Below are positions 23,438 to 35,001 of a stretch of DNA of 64,000 nt, one piece after another. The position numbers were made by a program, and so were the translations under genes. The notes under the pieces were generated by a model. That model was not told the origin of the DNA and did no database searches. It saw only the letters and a list, made by a program, of their open reading frames with translations. Position 1 is the stretch's first letter; every line of letters begins with the position of its first letter. The stretch is taken from positions 1,364,001-1,428,000 of the forward strand of contig NC_037321.1 in assembly GCF_000143535.2 (NCBI RefSeq), given 5' to 3'. The DNA is from Botrytis cinerea B05.10. Taxonomy: Eukaryota > Ascomycota > Leotiomycetes > Helotiales > Sclerotiniaceae.

Positions 23438-24108
23438 CTCAACTCTTAACATTACCCCTCGATAATTGGTGGCTGCTCTTGGTCAGGTAAACAGCATATA
23501 GTTTGCAAAAGAGCCTTTTTGGATTTAACAAACCTTCAAGTAGTTGGTTGTTCATCAGGGCTCTGTTTATATTCTTTGTACAAATAAAAATTTCATACAC
23601 GGGGCGGCGTTAATTGGGTTTTTTTGAGATGGAGTTCAGGAATGCCTTTTCAGTTGATGGTTTTCTGTACAATCCTCATTGCGCATACATCAATGCATTT
23701 TATGGCATTGCAAGAGCCGATGGAGTGAATGAACCTAGAGAATATATTCTATTTGGAGACTCTTCAGTGGGAATCCGTTCGTTCTGCTTAAGGCCACTTG
23801 TTGTTCGGAGCGAGCACCAAGTTCAAAAGTCTTGTATGAGAGCGGGATAATTCAGTAGTATTTAATGCCAAGCTACTTGCTTTGGCTAATAGTAATGCTA
23901 GTGGGCTTGTTTTTGTCCCTGGCTCTTTATCAAACAATGATCTTTGAATTCAAATTCATTGGTATTACTCTAATGTTATTGTGACTAATTATTTCATGCC
24001 TGTGCAAGATTTGTTGTAACCGTAAGCCTCCTAGTGCAAGGCATTCCATCCAGCCATGTTTGTATTTTCAGAGGGTAGCGCAGCCAGTCGCACGCGGCAG
24101 GATATCAA
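23438..24108. other. Convergent 3' region between zinc-knuckle gene and AP-3 beta
   Basis: 671 bases expected to contain both 3' UTRs; aataaaaattt near 23583 may be a poly(A) signal. A 78-codon open stretch at 23614-23850 has no visible domain and is probably UTR. Confidence 0.4.
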
Positions 24109-26761
24109 TTATTTGACTAATCTATCATGTTCTTCATCATCGTCATCACTACTTTCTTCCTCTTCTGCTTCATCAGAGTCTTCCTCTCCGGACTCTTCTG
24201 TTTCTCCAGATTCTTCATCATCGTCGTCTTCTTCGTCTTCCTCCTCGCTTTCCTCTTGCTCAGACTCGGCTAGCCAGTCATCAAGAGTCTTTTCCTTTCC
24301 AGGAGCTGTACCAGAGCCACCAGCATTGAATCCATTCGTCTTGGATGGCGAAACACTGGGCCTGAAATCTTTCACCGCGCTATCTAATATTTGTCCTGCA
24401 GTCATAACTTTCTTCTCTTCATATTCATTCCGGGCGGAATCAGGTTCTCGTAACGAAGGGTCTGGCTCGGAGCCAGCTTCTACCCAAGGAGGCAGTGCCT
24501 CATAGCCCTTTAGCCCGTGCATACCGCCCTCTTCTCCAACCACGAGGCTGGCGCTTCCGAGAGTAAAGCTAGTGCGGCTTTCGGAGGGGCTGGGGGTGTG
24601 TGGGATGGGTTTGGGGGCAAGAAGCATAAGGGATGCGAGTTGAGTGGACGAGGGGATTGCGAGGAGAGATTTGTAGAGACGGGTGCGGTCGCGAAGGTCG
24701 TATGAGGTATCGTAGCGTGCAAGAAGGAGGATGTAGTTCCAGAGAACGATGATGGGGTGATCCGGTTCGGATTCTGGTTCGGGAGGTGGAGAGAAGGAGG
24801 TTTGTGGAGGTGAGTCAAGGGATGCAAATCCTTCATTTCCTTCTTCAATGCCGGCATAATCGTGGGACGGTTCGGGAGGTGATAAAGGCTTGATAGCCTC
24901 CGGTTCTGGCGCAGTCCGATTTAGATGATGTAGATAGACCTTAGCAGCTAGAAGAACAATTTGTAATTTTGCAGGCTCTGCCTCATCAGCAAAACCCTTT
25001 GCTAGAATTCGAAGAACATCTGGTGCAATGTTGTTCTCTCCATCAATACCAGCAAATTCTCCTACAAGCCAAATAATAGTGGCTCGAGCCCGCGGGTTTG
25101 TAGCTGTGTCTAGATTCTTGGCTAAGCGAATAACGGTATGTGTATGAGATGCTGGATCTTGTTGTATAAGATGCCTGATTACAGTAAGTGACTCCGCGAC
25201 TAGATTGCCATCTAGACTTGTGATTTGCTTCAACAGTAAACGTAAGCATCTTGCGGACGTTCTAGAATCACTTTGTGCACATCGACCAATAGCCCTCACC
25301 GATTCTCTCACCAGCTCCCGGTCCGAGCCACGAGAGAAATGCTCCAGCTCGTTGAGTATTAAACTTTTGATATAGGCGTCGCAATGTGGAAATATTAGGG
25401 TGAGCAATTCGAGTTTGAGTTCCCATACTTGCGGTAGGTCGGTTGATCGGATCAGGAAATGAGAGGCGTATTTTACGAATGCTTCGGGGCGTGTGAGACA
25501 TACGGAGACGATATTGTAGAGGGCTATGTGCTGGATATCAGAGGGGCCACGTAGAAGAGCGATAAGAGGACCGATGCAGTGATTTATATAGTCTGGTGTT
25601 CCAAGAGCCACATAGCAGCGTGATACTGCTATCACGACACCAGAATTGCGGGACTGAAGAAGTGGCTTGACGCTTTTGAGGAGAAGCTCGAGATCTGGAT
25701 CGAGGACCTGGATTGTTTCGCTGGTTTCTTCGGTATCTTCTTCTTCTTGTTCGGCATCGGAATCACCGTAGAAATTATCTTGATTTCCGTTGCCTTTAGG
25801 GGTGGCTTTGCGGACGCGCCGAATGCGTTTGGGGAAGGATCTCCGTGAGTAGATAGTCATTAAGTGAAGAGTGGCCATTTGTGACCACTCGTCCATATCA
25901 ACTAATTTCTTTACGAGACCTCTGTAATGCTTGTGAATAAGGTCGAGACGTTCCGGACATATTTCCAAGAATGCGGTTACTGCTGCACCTGCTACGTAGT
26001 ATTGTCGATCGCCCAGTAAAGTCGAGAGGTAGTCTAATAGTTGTGGGAGCGTGTTTGGATCCAATCTGTAGCACTTCGGGATAGCTAAAGCTGCCGCTTT
26101 CCTAACGTAGGGGCTCATATCCCCCAGCCCCTTCTTAATGGCCAATGATACGATTTGACTAATAACAGGCACGCGAATTCCAGACATAGTTTTGAGAGCG
26201 AGAGCTCTAACTTGTGGGTTGCCATCAGAGAGAGACTTTTGAATCGTATTTATAGAGAGAAGGGCCAGGTCCGGTTCTTGTTCCGCGTGGTTGAGGAGAT
26301 AGATGTAAACCAGCTTTTTGATCTCGATATTTGGGGATGCAACGTTCTTTACGACGGACGAGAAGAATGTGAGGCATGGTTGGGAACGGTACATCATCTG
26401 CAAGTTCTGTTAGAGCTTATGTCTCGACGTTCAAGCCCCATGTTGGTCGGACAGAGATGCGCAGAGGAGGCGGGGAAACATACAGAGATGACCTTCCTCA
26501 GCCCCTCTAATACCTCCCTATCATGTCTACTATCCAACAATTTCTTAATTTGCTGGGGCGGCAACGTCTTCAGCGCCCCCGCTCCTCGAGAGCTTCTTGC
26601 AGATTGCGCGGCATCGAGTGTGAGTTCCCTTGCTATTGTCGTTGTTAGCATAAAGTCATTGTGCCACATGGTCGCAAATCTGTGTCTTGGTGAAGTGAAG
26701 CAGGAAAAGAAATGTTCGTACCACTTTCCAGCAAGCTGGATATTCTAGATATGGATTCCAT
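24109..26761 (-). CDS. APL6: AP-3 adaptor complex large subunit beta
   Basis: Beta subunit of AP-3, which sorts cargo from Golgi/endosome to vacuole. Exons: 26761-26722 (40 nt), 26632-26484, 26397-24109; 825 residues. The N-terminus MESISRISSLLESARELTLDAA and the trunk signatures LPPQQIKKLLDSRHDREVLEGLRKVIS, VKNVASPNIEIKKLVYIYLLNHAEQEPDLALLSINTIQKSL, NPQVRALALKTMSGIRV, MSPYVRKAAALAIPKCY and LLGDRQYYVAGAAVTAF are adaptin HEAT/armadillo repeats; the SPNIEIKKLVY block marks AP-3 beta. An acidic insert sits at about 310-330. The C-terminus ends in a Glu/Asp/Ser-rich hinge (about residues 760-822) and lacks the ear domain, as in fungal AP-3 beta. The first intron has a GCTAAC branch site. Divergent from the next gene, 340 bases apart. 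Confidence 0.93.
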
Positions 26762-27101
26762 TTCATGAACAACGAAAGGAGATTACAGAGGAACATGATC
26801 AATGGGAGCTTGTAATGGTGGGGCTGTAAGCGATTATTATTGATCTGGCTCGCTCCGCATATTTGCGGGATTGCATCATTTGTTAATGACAATCTTAAAG
26901 AATTATCAATTCTTTGTATTTCTTCACCACTTGTTCTTGTCTATATATGTGTCGCTGCTGACTTTATTCTCGTGGTTCAGATGTTGGAAAATACGTTTTA
27001 CTATAGACCATTAACATTCAGCACTAACTGTAGCTCAATTCTTTAGAAACGATTATCATTATTGCCCTACATCGAAGAACGACAACTACACTGCGCTCGA
27101 A
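26762..27101. promoter_or_regulatory. Divergent promoter between AP-3 beta and the 279-residue unknown
   Basis: 340 bases between opposed starts, AT-rich. No specific motif is recognised. Confidence 0.4.
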
Positions 27102-27941
27102 ATGCCACCCTCATATATCACACTACCGCCAGCTCTTCCTTCCGAACTTCTGACTTGGATATTGGATCATGGTTCTTATCCTACCACTATCCTAATCTGC
27201 AAATCTCGCGCGGCGTTCATCTCATCCCTTCTCGCAGATGTCACCTCGAGCACCCCACCGTTACCACCATCACCCGTCGACACACCTTCCTCTCCTGCCA
27301 ATCCGACGACCGGTGTCGCACAATATCAAACACCCTCTCACTCACTCCTCATAAAATCTCTCCGCCAGATCTCCCTCTCACGTCACATATCTCTGATTTA
27401 TATTCCCACGATCTCTCATTTGCGCGCCCATCTCTCCGTCCTTTCCACAGAGACAGCTTCAAAGATCGGAGCTCCACCAGATCGAAAATGGGATAAGGTG
27501 GGTATGGAAAGGGCGATGATTGTTGTATATGGATTGATAGACTTACATAGGGATACGAGTGAGTGGAGTGCACAGGGGCTGGGTAGGAGTTTGTCGGGTC
27601 TGGTTGAAAGTAGTGGAAGGGACAAGAGGGTAGTGGTATGTTTGGAAGAGAGAGAGAGGAAGACAGAAAGAAATGGGTTAATAGAAGTAGATGTTGACGG
27701 CGATGAAGACATCGGCGGTCAAATCAATGACAGAAATGGGCTGGAATCGGATGGAGACATGGGACGAGACAATAGAGCCTGGAAGGGGTGGGATGAACAT
27801 GTTCCGATGCTTAATGGAAGTGTGAGGCGCACTGGGTTAGAGGCTGAAGATAACGGATGGAGTGGAAGAACTATTGAAGTAGGCCGAATATTCGCAAGAT
27901 GGTTTGATTTCAGAAATGCAGAGTGGAGTCATCATACATAG
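27102..27941 (+). CDS. Hypothetical 279-residue protein
   Basis: Single open exon from an ATG in AAATGCC context; no intron needed. The N-terminus PPALPSELLTWILDHGSYPTTILICKSRAAFISSLLADV, then SLLIKSLRQISLSRHISLIYIPTISHLRAHL, MIVVYGLIDLHRDTSEWSAQGLGRSLSGLVES, and VVVCLEERERK alternate hydrophobic strands with helices. This is the rhythm of a divergent RecA-like fold without a P-loop (as in Shu-complex or Elongator accessory subunits). That reading is a guess from pattern only. The C-terminal half is acidic and Gly/Asp-rich, closing with a conserved-looking RTIEVGRIFARWFDF. Convergent with NUF2 (168 bases between stops). Confidence 0.72.
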   Translation: MPPSYITLPPALPSELLTWILDHGSYPTTILICKSRAAFISSLLADVTSSTPPLPPSPVDTPSSPANPTTGVAQYQTPSHSLLIKSLRQISLSRHISLIYIPTISHLRAHLSVLSTETASKIGAPPDRKWDKVGMERAMIVVYGLIDLHRDTSEWSAQGLGRSLSGLVESSGRDKRVVVCLEERERKTERNGLIEVDVDGDEDIGGQINDRNGLESDGDMGRDNRAWKGWDEHVPMLNGSVRRTGLEAEDNGWSGRTIEVGRIFARWFDFRNAEWSHHT

Positions 27942-28109
27942 TAATCTATAAGCTAAGAAAGGAATACATTTGCTTGGAAGCCATTATCATCATCATATAT
28001 CAATAGGTATACCCAAACGACACCGGCCCCCCAACCTTTCATACTAATTCATCAGCATGCCTGTCATGATCGCTAGTCCAACATGAAATCCAAAAGCTTT
28101 TACTCCAAA

Positions 28110-29598
28110 TCAAATAGACTGCTCCATTTCCGTGATGTATAGCTTAATATGCGAGTCCATCTTCAAGAACTCGTCATGTGCACTATGTATTTCATTCTCA
28201 ATGTTTTCTTTCAAATCCGCCATCTGTGTCATGTCAGTAAATTTACAGGTTATTAGCAGAAATTTTGATGTGCGTACCTTTTTCTCTGTCTGCTCTATCC
28301 TCACTTTCCTCCTCTCCATCTCCCTGCCTTTCTCGTTTCTCTCTTCTGTGAGCGTTCTATGGACGGCTCGTAGTTCTTCCATCCTCTCTTTAGCACTCAT
28401 AGCCTTTGCTTTGCTACCATCTCTCAATTTCTCTGTTCGTTCAAGATGTTTCGACAATTGTCGCTGTAGCAAGGCCTCGGTTCTCTCCACTTCACGAACA
28501 TTGTTTCCCCTTTCACCAAGGGCATCTCGCTGTCTCGCCACTTTCACATTTTCATCTTCCTCCTTGGCCAGTTCGATCGAAATCTCTTCCAGAAGCTTCG
28601 TACATGAAACTACATCTGCAGAGACTACTGTGAATGTATCGGTCGAAGTCTGCAAGGCACGAGCTCGTCGATCAAAAGTGTCGATTTGCGACTTGTCAGT
28701 ATTTAGTGCGTTGCTCAAATCTGTTAATGATGCTTGCAGGGCAGCTGGTGACTGAGATACATATGGCTGTAACTTCGAGCTTTCCTGTCTCAATTCGATA
28801 GTCGCGGCAGTTTTCTCCTCCAGAACAGCAGTCATCTCCTTCTTCTTTTTAGTGAGTCCTTCAAATCTTCGTGCCATTTTGTCTTGGCTTTGGCGCAATT
28901 CCAAGAGCCTCTTTTTCAACTCTTCATTGCGCTTAACTTTCTCTGAAATATGGACCTCCATAGCCCTGCGGTTTCGTTTTAACTCATCCAAACGGCTTTC
29001 CATCTCTTGGTTTTCCATATATAGCGTCTCGATTCGAACCTTTGTAGTCTCGGCCTTGTTGAAGTGTTCATCGATAACCTGTGTTTGACTTTCTCTAAAT
29101 CGTACAAAATTGATGATGTAAGAGAATATCTTCACTAGGCGTTCGTGTGTTGGCTTGTATAAATCTTGGAACGAGAAATCCGTTATGCCACATTCAAATA
29201 GCAACCTGCGTAAACTAACATAGAAACCCATAAGATTCCTAGTTTCTGCTGGAACTATATCTGGATAGTCTTCACACACGTCTTCGGAAGCTGCACGCAT
29301 AGCGGGATCAATTGTATCGCGAGTCGTGTTCATGAGCAGCTCTGCAAACCATTCGAAGATCATTTGAATCTGGAGCGGATTGGGCTTCAACAGGTCCGCT
29401 GCAGTAAAAGCTACACCAATATCGCTGATACATCCTGCAATCTCTTTTTCGGGCTACCATGATCAGTAGGAATTCAATGCAGTCATGATATGATCATCTC
29501 ACCAGGCGCATAAATGAATCGCTCTCTTCCTCCTTCTTTTTGCCTCGATTCTGTTGTTGTGAGCTGGGAGCAAGGCTCATTCGTGGATTATAAGACAT
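28110..29598 (-). CDS. NUF2: Kinetochore protein Nuf2 (Ndc80 complex)
   Basis: Partner of Ndc80; its calponin-homology head helps bind microtubules at the outer kinetochore. Exons: 29598-29503, 29453-28278, 28223-28110; 461 residues. Head segment: [107 protein letters not shown] is diagnostic. From about residue 150 to the end the protein is a long coiled coil. Introns are 49 nt and 54 nt. The second is a multiple of three and has no in-frame stop, so retention adds 18 residues without a frameshift. The start [13 protein letters not shown] begins a short disordered tail like that of other fungi. Confidence 0.93.
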
Positions 29599-31552
29599 TT
29601 TGTGTGGTGCTAGCCGTATTTCTGTTATTAAGTTGAAAGCTGACGGCGCAAATTGTTATGCTCAATTTTGGTACTTTGGTGTGTTTTGCATAGGTATGTG
29701 GTTCTTCCGTCGTTGTTTGCAAAGATCGTAAAAGTAAACAAACGGACGGAGCAACCAACTACCGATAAGATTATGTGTAATCACGTGATACTGCTTCAAG
29801 ATGGACTTCGATGAAGGATGGTGAGGTTTGGTGATGAAGCTCCTTGTCTACAGTATTACTTTCTGATTGGAATCAATGTCAAATTGAGTATCAAAAGGAT
29901 ACAAAATCTATTAGAAGCGTGTCAAGTGATCACGTACCCCTCTCCATCCCTCAATAAATTGCCGATGCCCTTGTATCAGATCAGCTACGGAACGGTTCTG
30001 AGATATCATTCTCCGCTATCCTCTGCACTCAAGCTCGATGGCTACGGTTTCTGAATGGCTTTTGTGTACTAGCTCTTCCAATCCGAGGCCCCTTCGAAAT
30101 CAGACTTGAATCAGGATCTTATTATCATGGACATGTAAAGCCAGTTTCTCACAGCTACGTATACTTAGTAGTCTGTCTTCTTTCCCCACTCCAGCATGAT
30201 TCCATACCCTTGTGTTCTCTGCGTATTGACCATGCCAAAGTGGAGTCTGGCAATGCTTAGAATGACGTCCAAACAAATATCGAAAGCTATGGAGTAGCAC
30301 ACACGTATCCTACAGACTCGGCCCAGTTATCTTCCGATGCATGCAGGATTATCCAAATCAAAACTCGAATATTCTACTCTGTCTATGTTTGCAGGAAGCG
30401 ATCAAAGATAAATGATATGGATACCCACCGACCCTATGCTCACTGATTACACATAGTAATTTGTCACCAGTGCCTCTTCCCCGCATCCAGGCCGATTTCT
30501 CAGATCAACTGGTCATAGGCTACCCAGCACACAAAACTAACTGCTAGCTGCATCTGTCTAGCATCCATAAGCCTCGATGTAATCGCACAGTAACTGGAAT
30601 CATTTCCGCCGATTAACTCACGTGATCACAAGCTGGAGCTAGATTACACTATGTGGCAGACAGATATACGAGTCTATGCAATGGCATGACTTAGCCATAC
30701 ACCCTCGACCATTCTAGCTTGCAATGAACTGAGACTGTATTGTGGGATAGGCGGGTATTCCTAGAAAAATCAAGATCGATGTCGTGGTCCTGCATTGGGG
30801 GGTTCGTGCGAGCATACATTCCCATGATTTTGCAATGTAGCATCCTCCTCCGCAGAGATCCCACGATGAACAGGTACCTAAGTAGACGCCTCGTCACTTG
30901 CGTCGTTTTCTATTTGACACTTTCCTTATATCTCCCACCGGCTTACCCGTACATCGTTCAACAAGTTAACCCCGTGGCTACCGTCGCATCAATCAAAACA
31001 TATCAAACCGCGGGGCTAAGAGCTAGTTTAGTAATATGAGGTCACCCCTTGCTTTCGATGTGGGGGGGGTTTTGCATATGATAGATCCTTACCATCCAAC
31101 AAAGAAACGAAAGAACGAGCCCCAAGCAAACCGTTGAATGGCTCAATTCTCGAATGATATGTAGTACTCGTACTAACACTGTCTCCGAGATCCCCCATTC
31201 ACCCTTTCATCTTTCCACCCTTCCGGGTGATTTCTCATAATGACCTGCCTGCAGTCTGCAGTCTTCTAAGCCGAACTTGTAATCGATACTAGTTCCCTTT
31301 GAGACAGGTTCTATATGTCAGACCTTTGTGTAAGTCTACATGAGCATGAGAATTCCTCGGCTATTAGCTTGCTTCTGTGTGGTTAGGAAACTATATTAGC
31401 TCCCTTCCATAATTCCTCAAGTAAACAACCACTTAACACTGTTCCTAAGTATCTCTCTTCCTTTAAACCCAAAGTTTGAACCCACTCGGAACGAATTGAC
31501 AATACACCAATATTATACTGCAAGCTCCCTCGATCTTAGTCCTTCTATCAGA
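29599..31552. other. Divergent intergenic region, NUF2 and EGT1
   Basis: 1.95 kb with no supported gene; short open stretches lack domains. A run of eight to nine G at about 31062-31070 is the only clear low-complexity tract. It should contain both promoters. Confidence 0.4.
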
Positions 31553-34500
31553 ATGGCTATTCTCATTCCCAGCATTTCTAACGGTGCTGTCGAAGATGTC
31601 TCAAGCGTGTCTCCTCATGTGACAAAGGTCACGGGAGCTAGCCCCAAATCACATCACAATTCCAATTTCAATATCATTGATATTCGCCATGATGGTGCCG
31701 AAATTGAGTTGAAGGATGAGATATTGGCATCTTTGAGGCCAAAAAGTGGTCTCAAAAGTCTGCCCACCCTGCTCCTATATGATGAACGGGGTCTACAAAT
31801 ATATGAAGAAGTCGGTATTTGTTTACTTGGGGCATTTATCAATCATGTTAACTTATGGATTCAGATCACCTACTTATCTGAATACTACCTCACAAACGCA
31901 GAGATAGATGTCCTTGAACGTTCCGCGGAAAGTATTGCTGCAAACATACCTTCTAACTCCATGGTTGTTGAACTGGGAAGCGGGTTTGTAATTTTCGTTG
32001 AGGTTTGAAGCTTCTAGAACTAACAATGAACAGTAATTTGCGCAAGGTGAGTATATTACTACGAGCTTTAGATGCGGCCGGCAAATCTGTCGACTACTAC
32101 GCGCTTGATCTTTCATTGAAAGAGTTGGAGAGAACTCTAGAGCAGGTTCCGGAATTTAGATACGTGAAATGCCATGGACTTCATGGAACTTATGACGATG
32201 GTCTCGCATGGTTGAAACTTCCTGAAAACTCCTCTAGGCCAAAGTGCGTTGTATCAATGGGATCGAGCATTGGTGTGTCTTTACAATTTTTGGTTACTGG
32301 CAATCAACTCACCACGTTCAGGTAACTTTCAAAGGCACGATGCATCGGCTTTTTTAAAGAGTTTTGCGGAAGTTTTGAGCCCTTCGGACATGTTTCTCAT
32401 TGCAATCGATGCGACTAGTAATCCAGAAAAAATCTAGTAAGTCCCACAAAGTGATCACTTATGTGGTCTTTATCTAATTTTGTTATAGTCATGCTTATAA
32501 TGGTGTGTCTACTCAATTCGAAGACCTTTCCTGCGGCTAATCTTGATAAGACAAGAAAGGGGTCACCCATAAGTATGTACTCGCAATCAATAGAGATCGA
32601 TTAACAGTCATTTGCTTACTCTTCACAAAAGATTTGTCCTAAATGGTTTGATCCAGGCGAACAAAATACTCGGAGAGAACGTATTTGATATTGCAGATTG
32701 GACTGTCATCGGAGAATATGTATATGACATGCAAGGTGGCCGTCACCAGGCCTTTTATTCCCCAACTCGAGATATAGTCATCAAAGACGTTCTTGTAAAA
32801 GCAGGAGAACGTGTGAAGATAGAGGTCAGTTTGAAATACTCACAGGAAGAAACAGCCAAGCTAGTGAAAGATGCTGGGATGACAGAAGCTCAGAAATGGT
32901 CAGCCTCTACAGATGAATACAGTAAGTCTCGTATTATTTTTGTCTTCCCCAGATTCTATTTGAACCGGCAATTTCGGAGGTAGACATCAAACACCACGGG
33001 AATGTACATGGTCTTATGATCACGGAAACCATCGGAGTGGGGTGTCTCCCAATCGTGCATTTGTGGCGCATGCTTATTCACTTTCTATCTTGGGACTGAA
33101 ATCGGCATGGCATGATATTACAAAATGCGTTTCCATAATAGGACAACTGTTATCCGTATCCCGTTGAATTCTGTTCTGACGTAAATTTGAAGATTTGCAC
33201 CTCTTATTAAAGAGCACAATGGCATTTGACTCGAATCCAGACGTATATGCGTCGTCTACAGCCCCAACTTTTGAGGATTGGAAAGATCTGTGGTCAGTAT
33301 GGGATACTGTCACCAGAAAAATGATTCCAAACGAAGAATTGGTCGAGAAGCCAATTAAACTTCGAAATGCTTGCATTTTCTACCTGGGACATATTCCGAC
33401 ATTCTTGGATATGCAACTTAATAAGGTTACTGAAGAGCCCCTTTGTGAGCCTTCTTCGTATCCCGCAATTTTCGAAAGGGGAATTGATCCTGATGTTGAC
33501 AATCCCGAGCAATGTCATTCTCATTCCGAGATTCCCGATGAGTGGCCACCACTTGAAGACATTCTATCATATCAAGAAAAGGTAAGAACAAAAGTTAAGA
33601 AGCTATATGCAAGCCAAGCACTTCCCAGAAATCTTGGTCGTGCACTTTGGTTGGGGTTTGAGCACGAGGCTATGCATTTGGAAACTCTTTTGTATATGTT
33701 ACTGCAAAGTGATAAGACAATTTCACCCACTAGCGCTAGGCCGGACTTTAAAGGAGAAGCAGTAAAAGCCAAAGCATTGCGAGTGCCAAATGAATGGTTT
33801 ACTATTCCAGAGCAGAAAATCGTAGTTGGGTTAGATGACCCTGAGGATAATTCTGGACCTGACAATCATTTTGGGTGGTATGTTAAACATGATTCATTCA
33901 AGCACAAAGAAAATATAACAATGTTCCACAGGGACAATGAGAAACCTTCCCGAGAAGTTGTGGTTCAATCATTTGAAGCCAAAGGACGACCAATCACTAA
34001 TGAAGAGGTAAGCCATGCCTGAAATGTTTGCGAGACCCAATTTCTAACTGTCAACAGTACGCTCTTTATTTGGAACAGACACATGAAAGCAAGATCCCTG
34101 CTTCATGGATTCAAAATCAACGGTCGAACGGCTACACCAACGGCACTTCAAATGGATACAGTAATGGAAGTGTAAATGGGTCAACTTCGCCTCGGTTAAG
34201 TAAGGCATATCTCGAGGACAAGGCAGTTCGAACAGTCTACGGTCCAGTGCCACTTGAGTATGCCCTAGATTGGCCCGTCTTCGCTTCATACGACGAGCTT
34301 TCTGGATGTGCAACCTGGATGGGGGGGCGAATCCCGACGGTTGAAGAAGCTCGAAGTATTTACAGTCACGTTGACGGCTTGAACGTAAAGAAAGCAGAGA
34401 GACATCTAGGCAAGACTGTGCCAGCTGTTAATGGGTAGTTATAGAAGTGATATTGCTTCAAGTCGTATGGAAGGACTAATTCATGAACAGGCATCTAATA

Positions 34501-35001
34501 AACGAGGGCGTTGAAGAGACGCCACCATCACAAGTGTCTCAAGTCAGTGGAAGCTCTCAAGAGCTTTTCACCGACCTCAAAGGTGCTAATGTAGGATTCA
34601 AGAACTGGCATTCAATTCCCGTTACTGCTGGAGGCAATAAACTTGCTGGGCAAGCTGATATGGGCGGAGTTTGGGAATGGACCAGCTCACCGCTCGTTCA
34701 ACATGAAGGATTTGAGCCGATGCCTTTGTATCCGGCATACACTGGTATGTCTTCCTATCTTTTTTTCTGAAACAATTTCAAAAACTGATCTTCCAAGCCG
34801 ACTTCTTTGACGGAAAACACAACATTATCCTTGGAGGATCATGGGCAACTCATCCTCGTATTGCTGGAAGGAAAACATTGTGAGTCAAGTCGGGTTGATT
34901 TATCCTTTATCCCAATACTAAGTGAATTATTTAGCGTCAATTGGTACCAGCGGAATTATCCATATACATGGGCAGGTGCACGACTAGTTCGTGATCTCTA
35001 G
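31553..35001 (+). CDS. EGT1: Ergothioneine biosynthesis protein Egt1
   Basis: Bifunctional enzyme: the N-terminal SAM-dependent methyltransferase trimethylates histidine to hercynine; the C-terminal non-heme iron sulfoxide synthase joins it to cysteine with O2. I read 12 exons: 31553-31810, 31865-31983, 32034-32272, 32322-32436, 32489-32502, 32551-32572, 32632-32921, 33193-34007, 34058-34434, 34491-34744, 34798-34879, 34935-35001; 883 residues, close to Neurospora Egt1. Methyltransferase marks: LPTLLLYDERGLQIYEE, ITYLSEYYLTNAEIDVL, VVELGSGNLRKV, SMGSSIGNF, GVTHKFVLNGL. The DinB-type iron site is H510-x3-H514-x-E516 (FEHEAMHLE). The FGE-sulfatase fold follows: GANVGFKNWHSIPV, GGVWEWTSSP, ILGGSWATHPR, RNYPYTWAGARLV. 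The exon 1/2 junction uses a weak GTCGGT donor and is the least certain. Confidence 0.9.

Noticed and set aside
24056..24505. Ser-rich 149-codon frame antisense to AP-3 beta
   Set aside because: Mirror of the acidic hinge of AP-3 beta.
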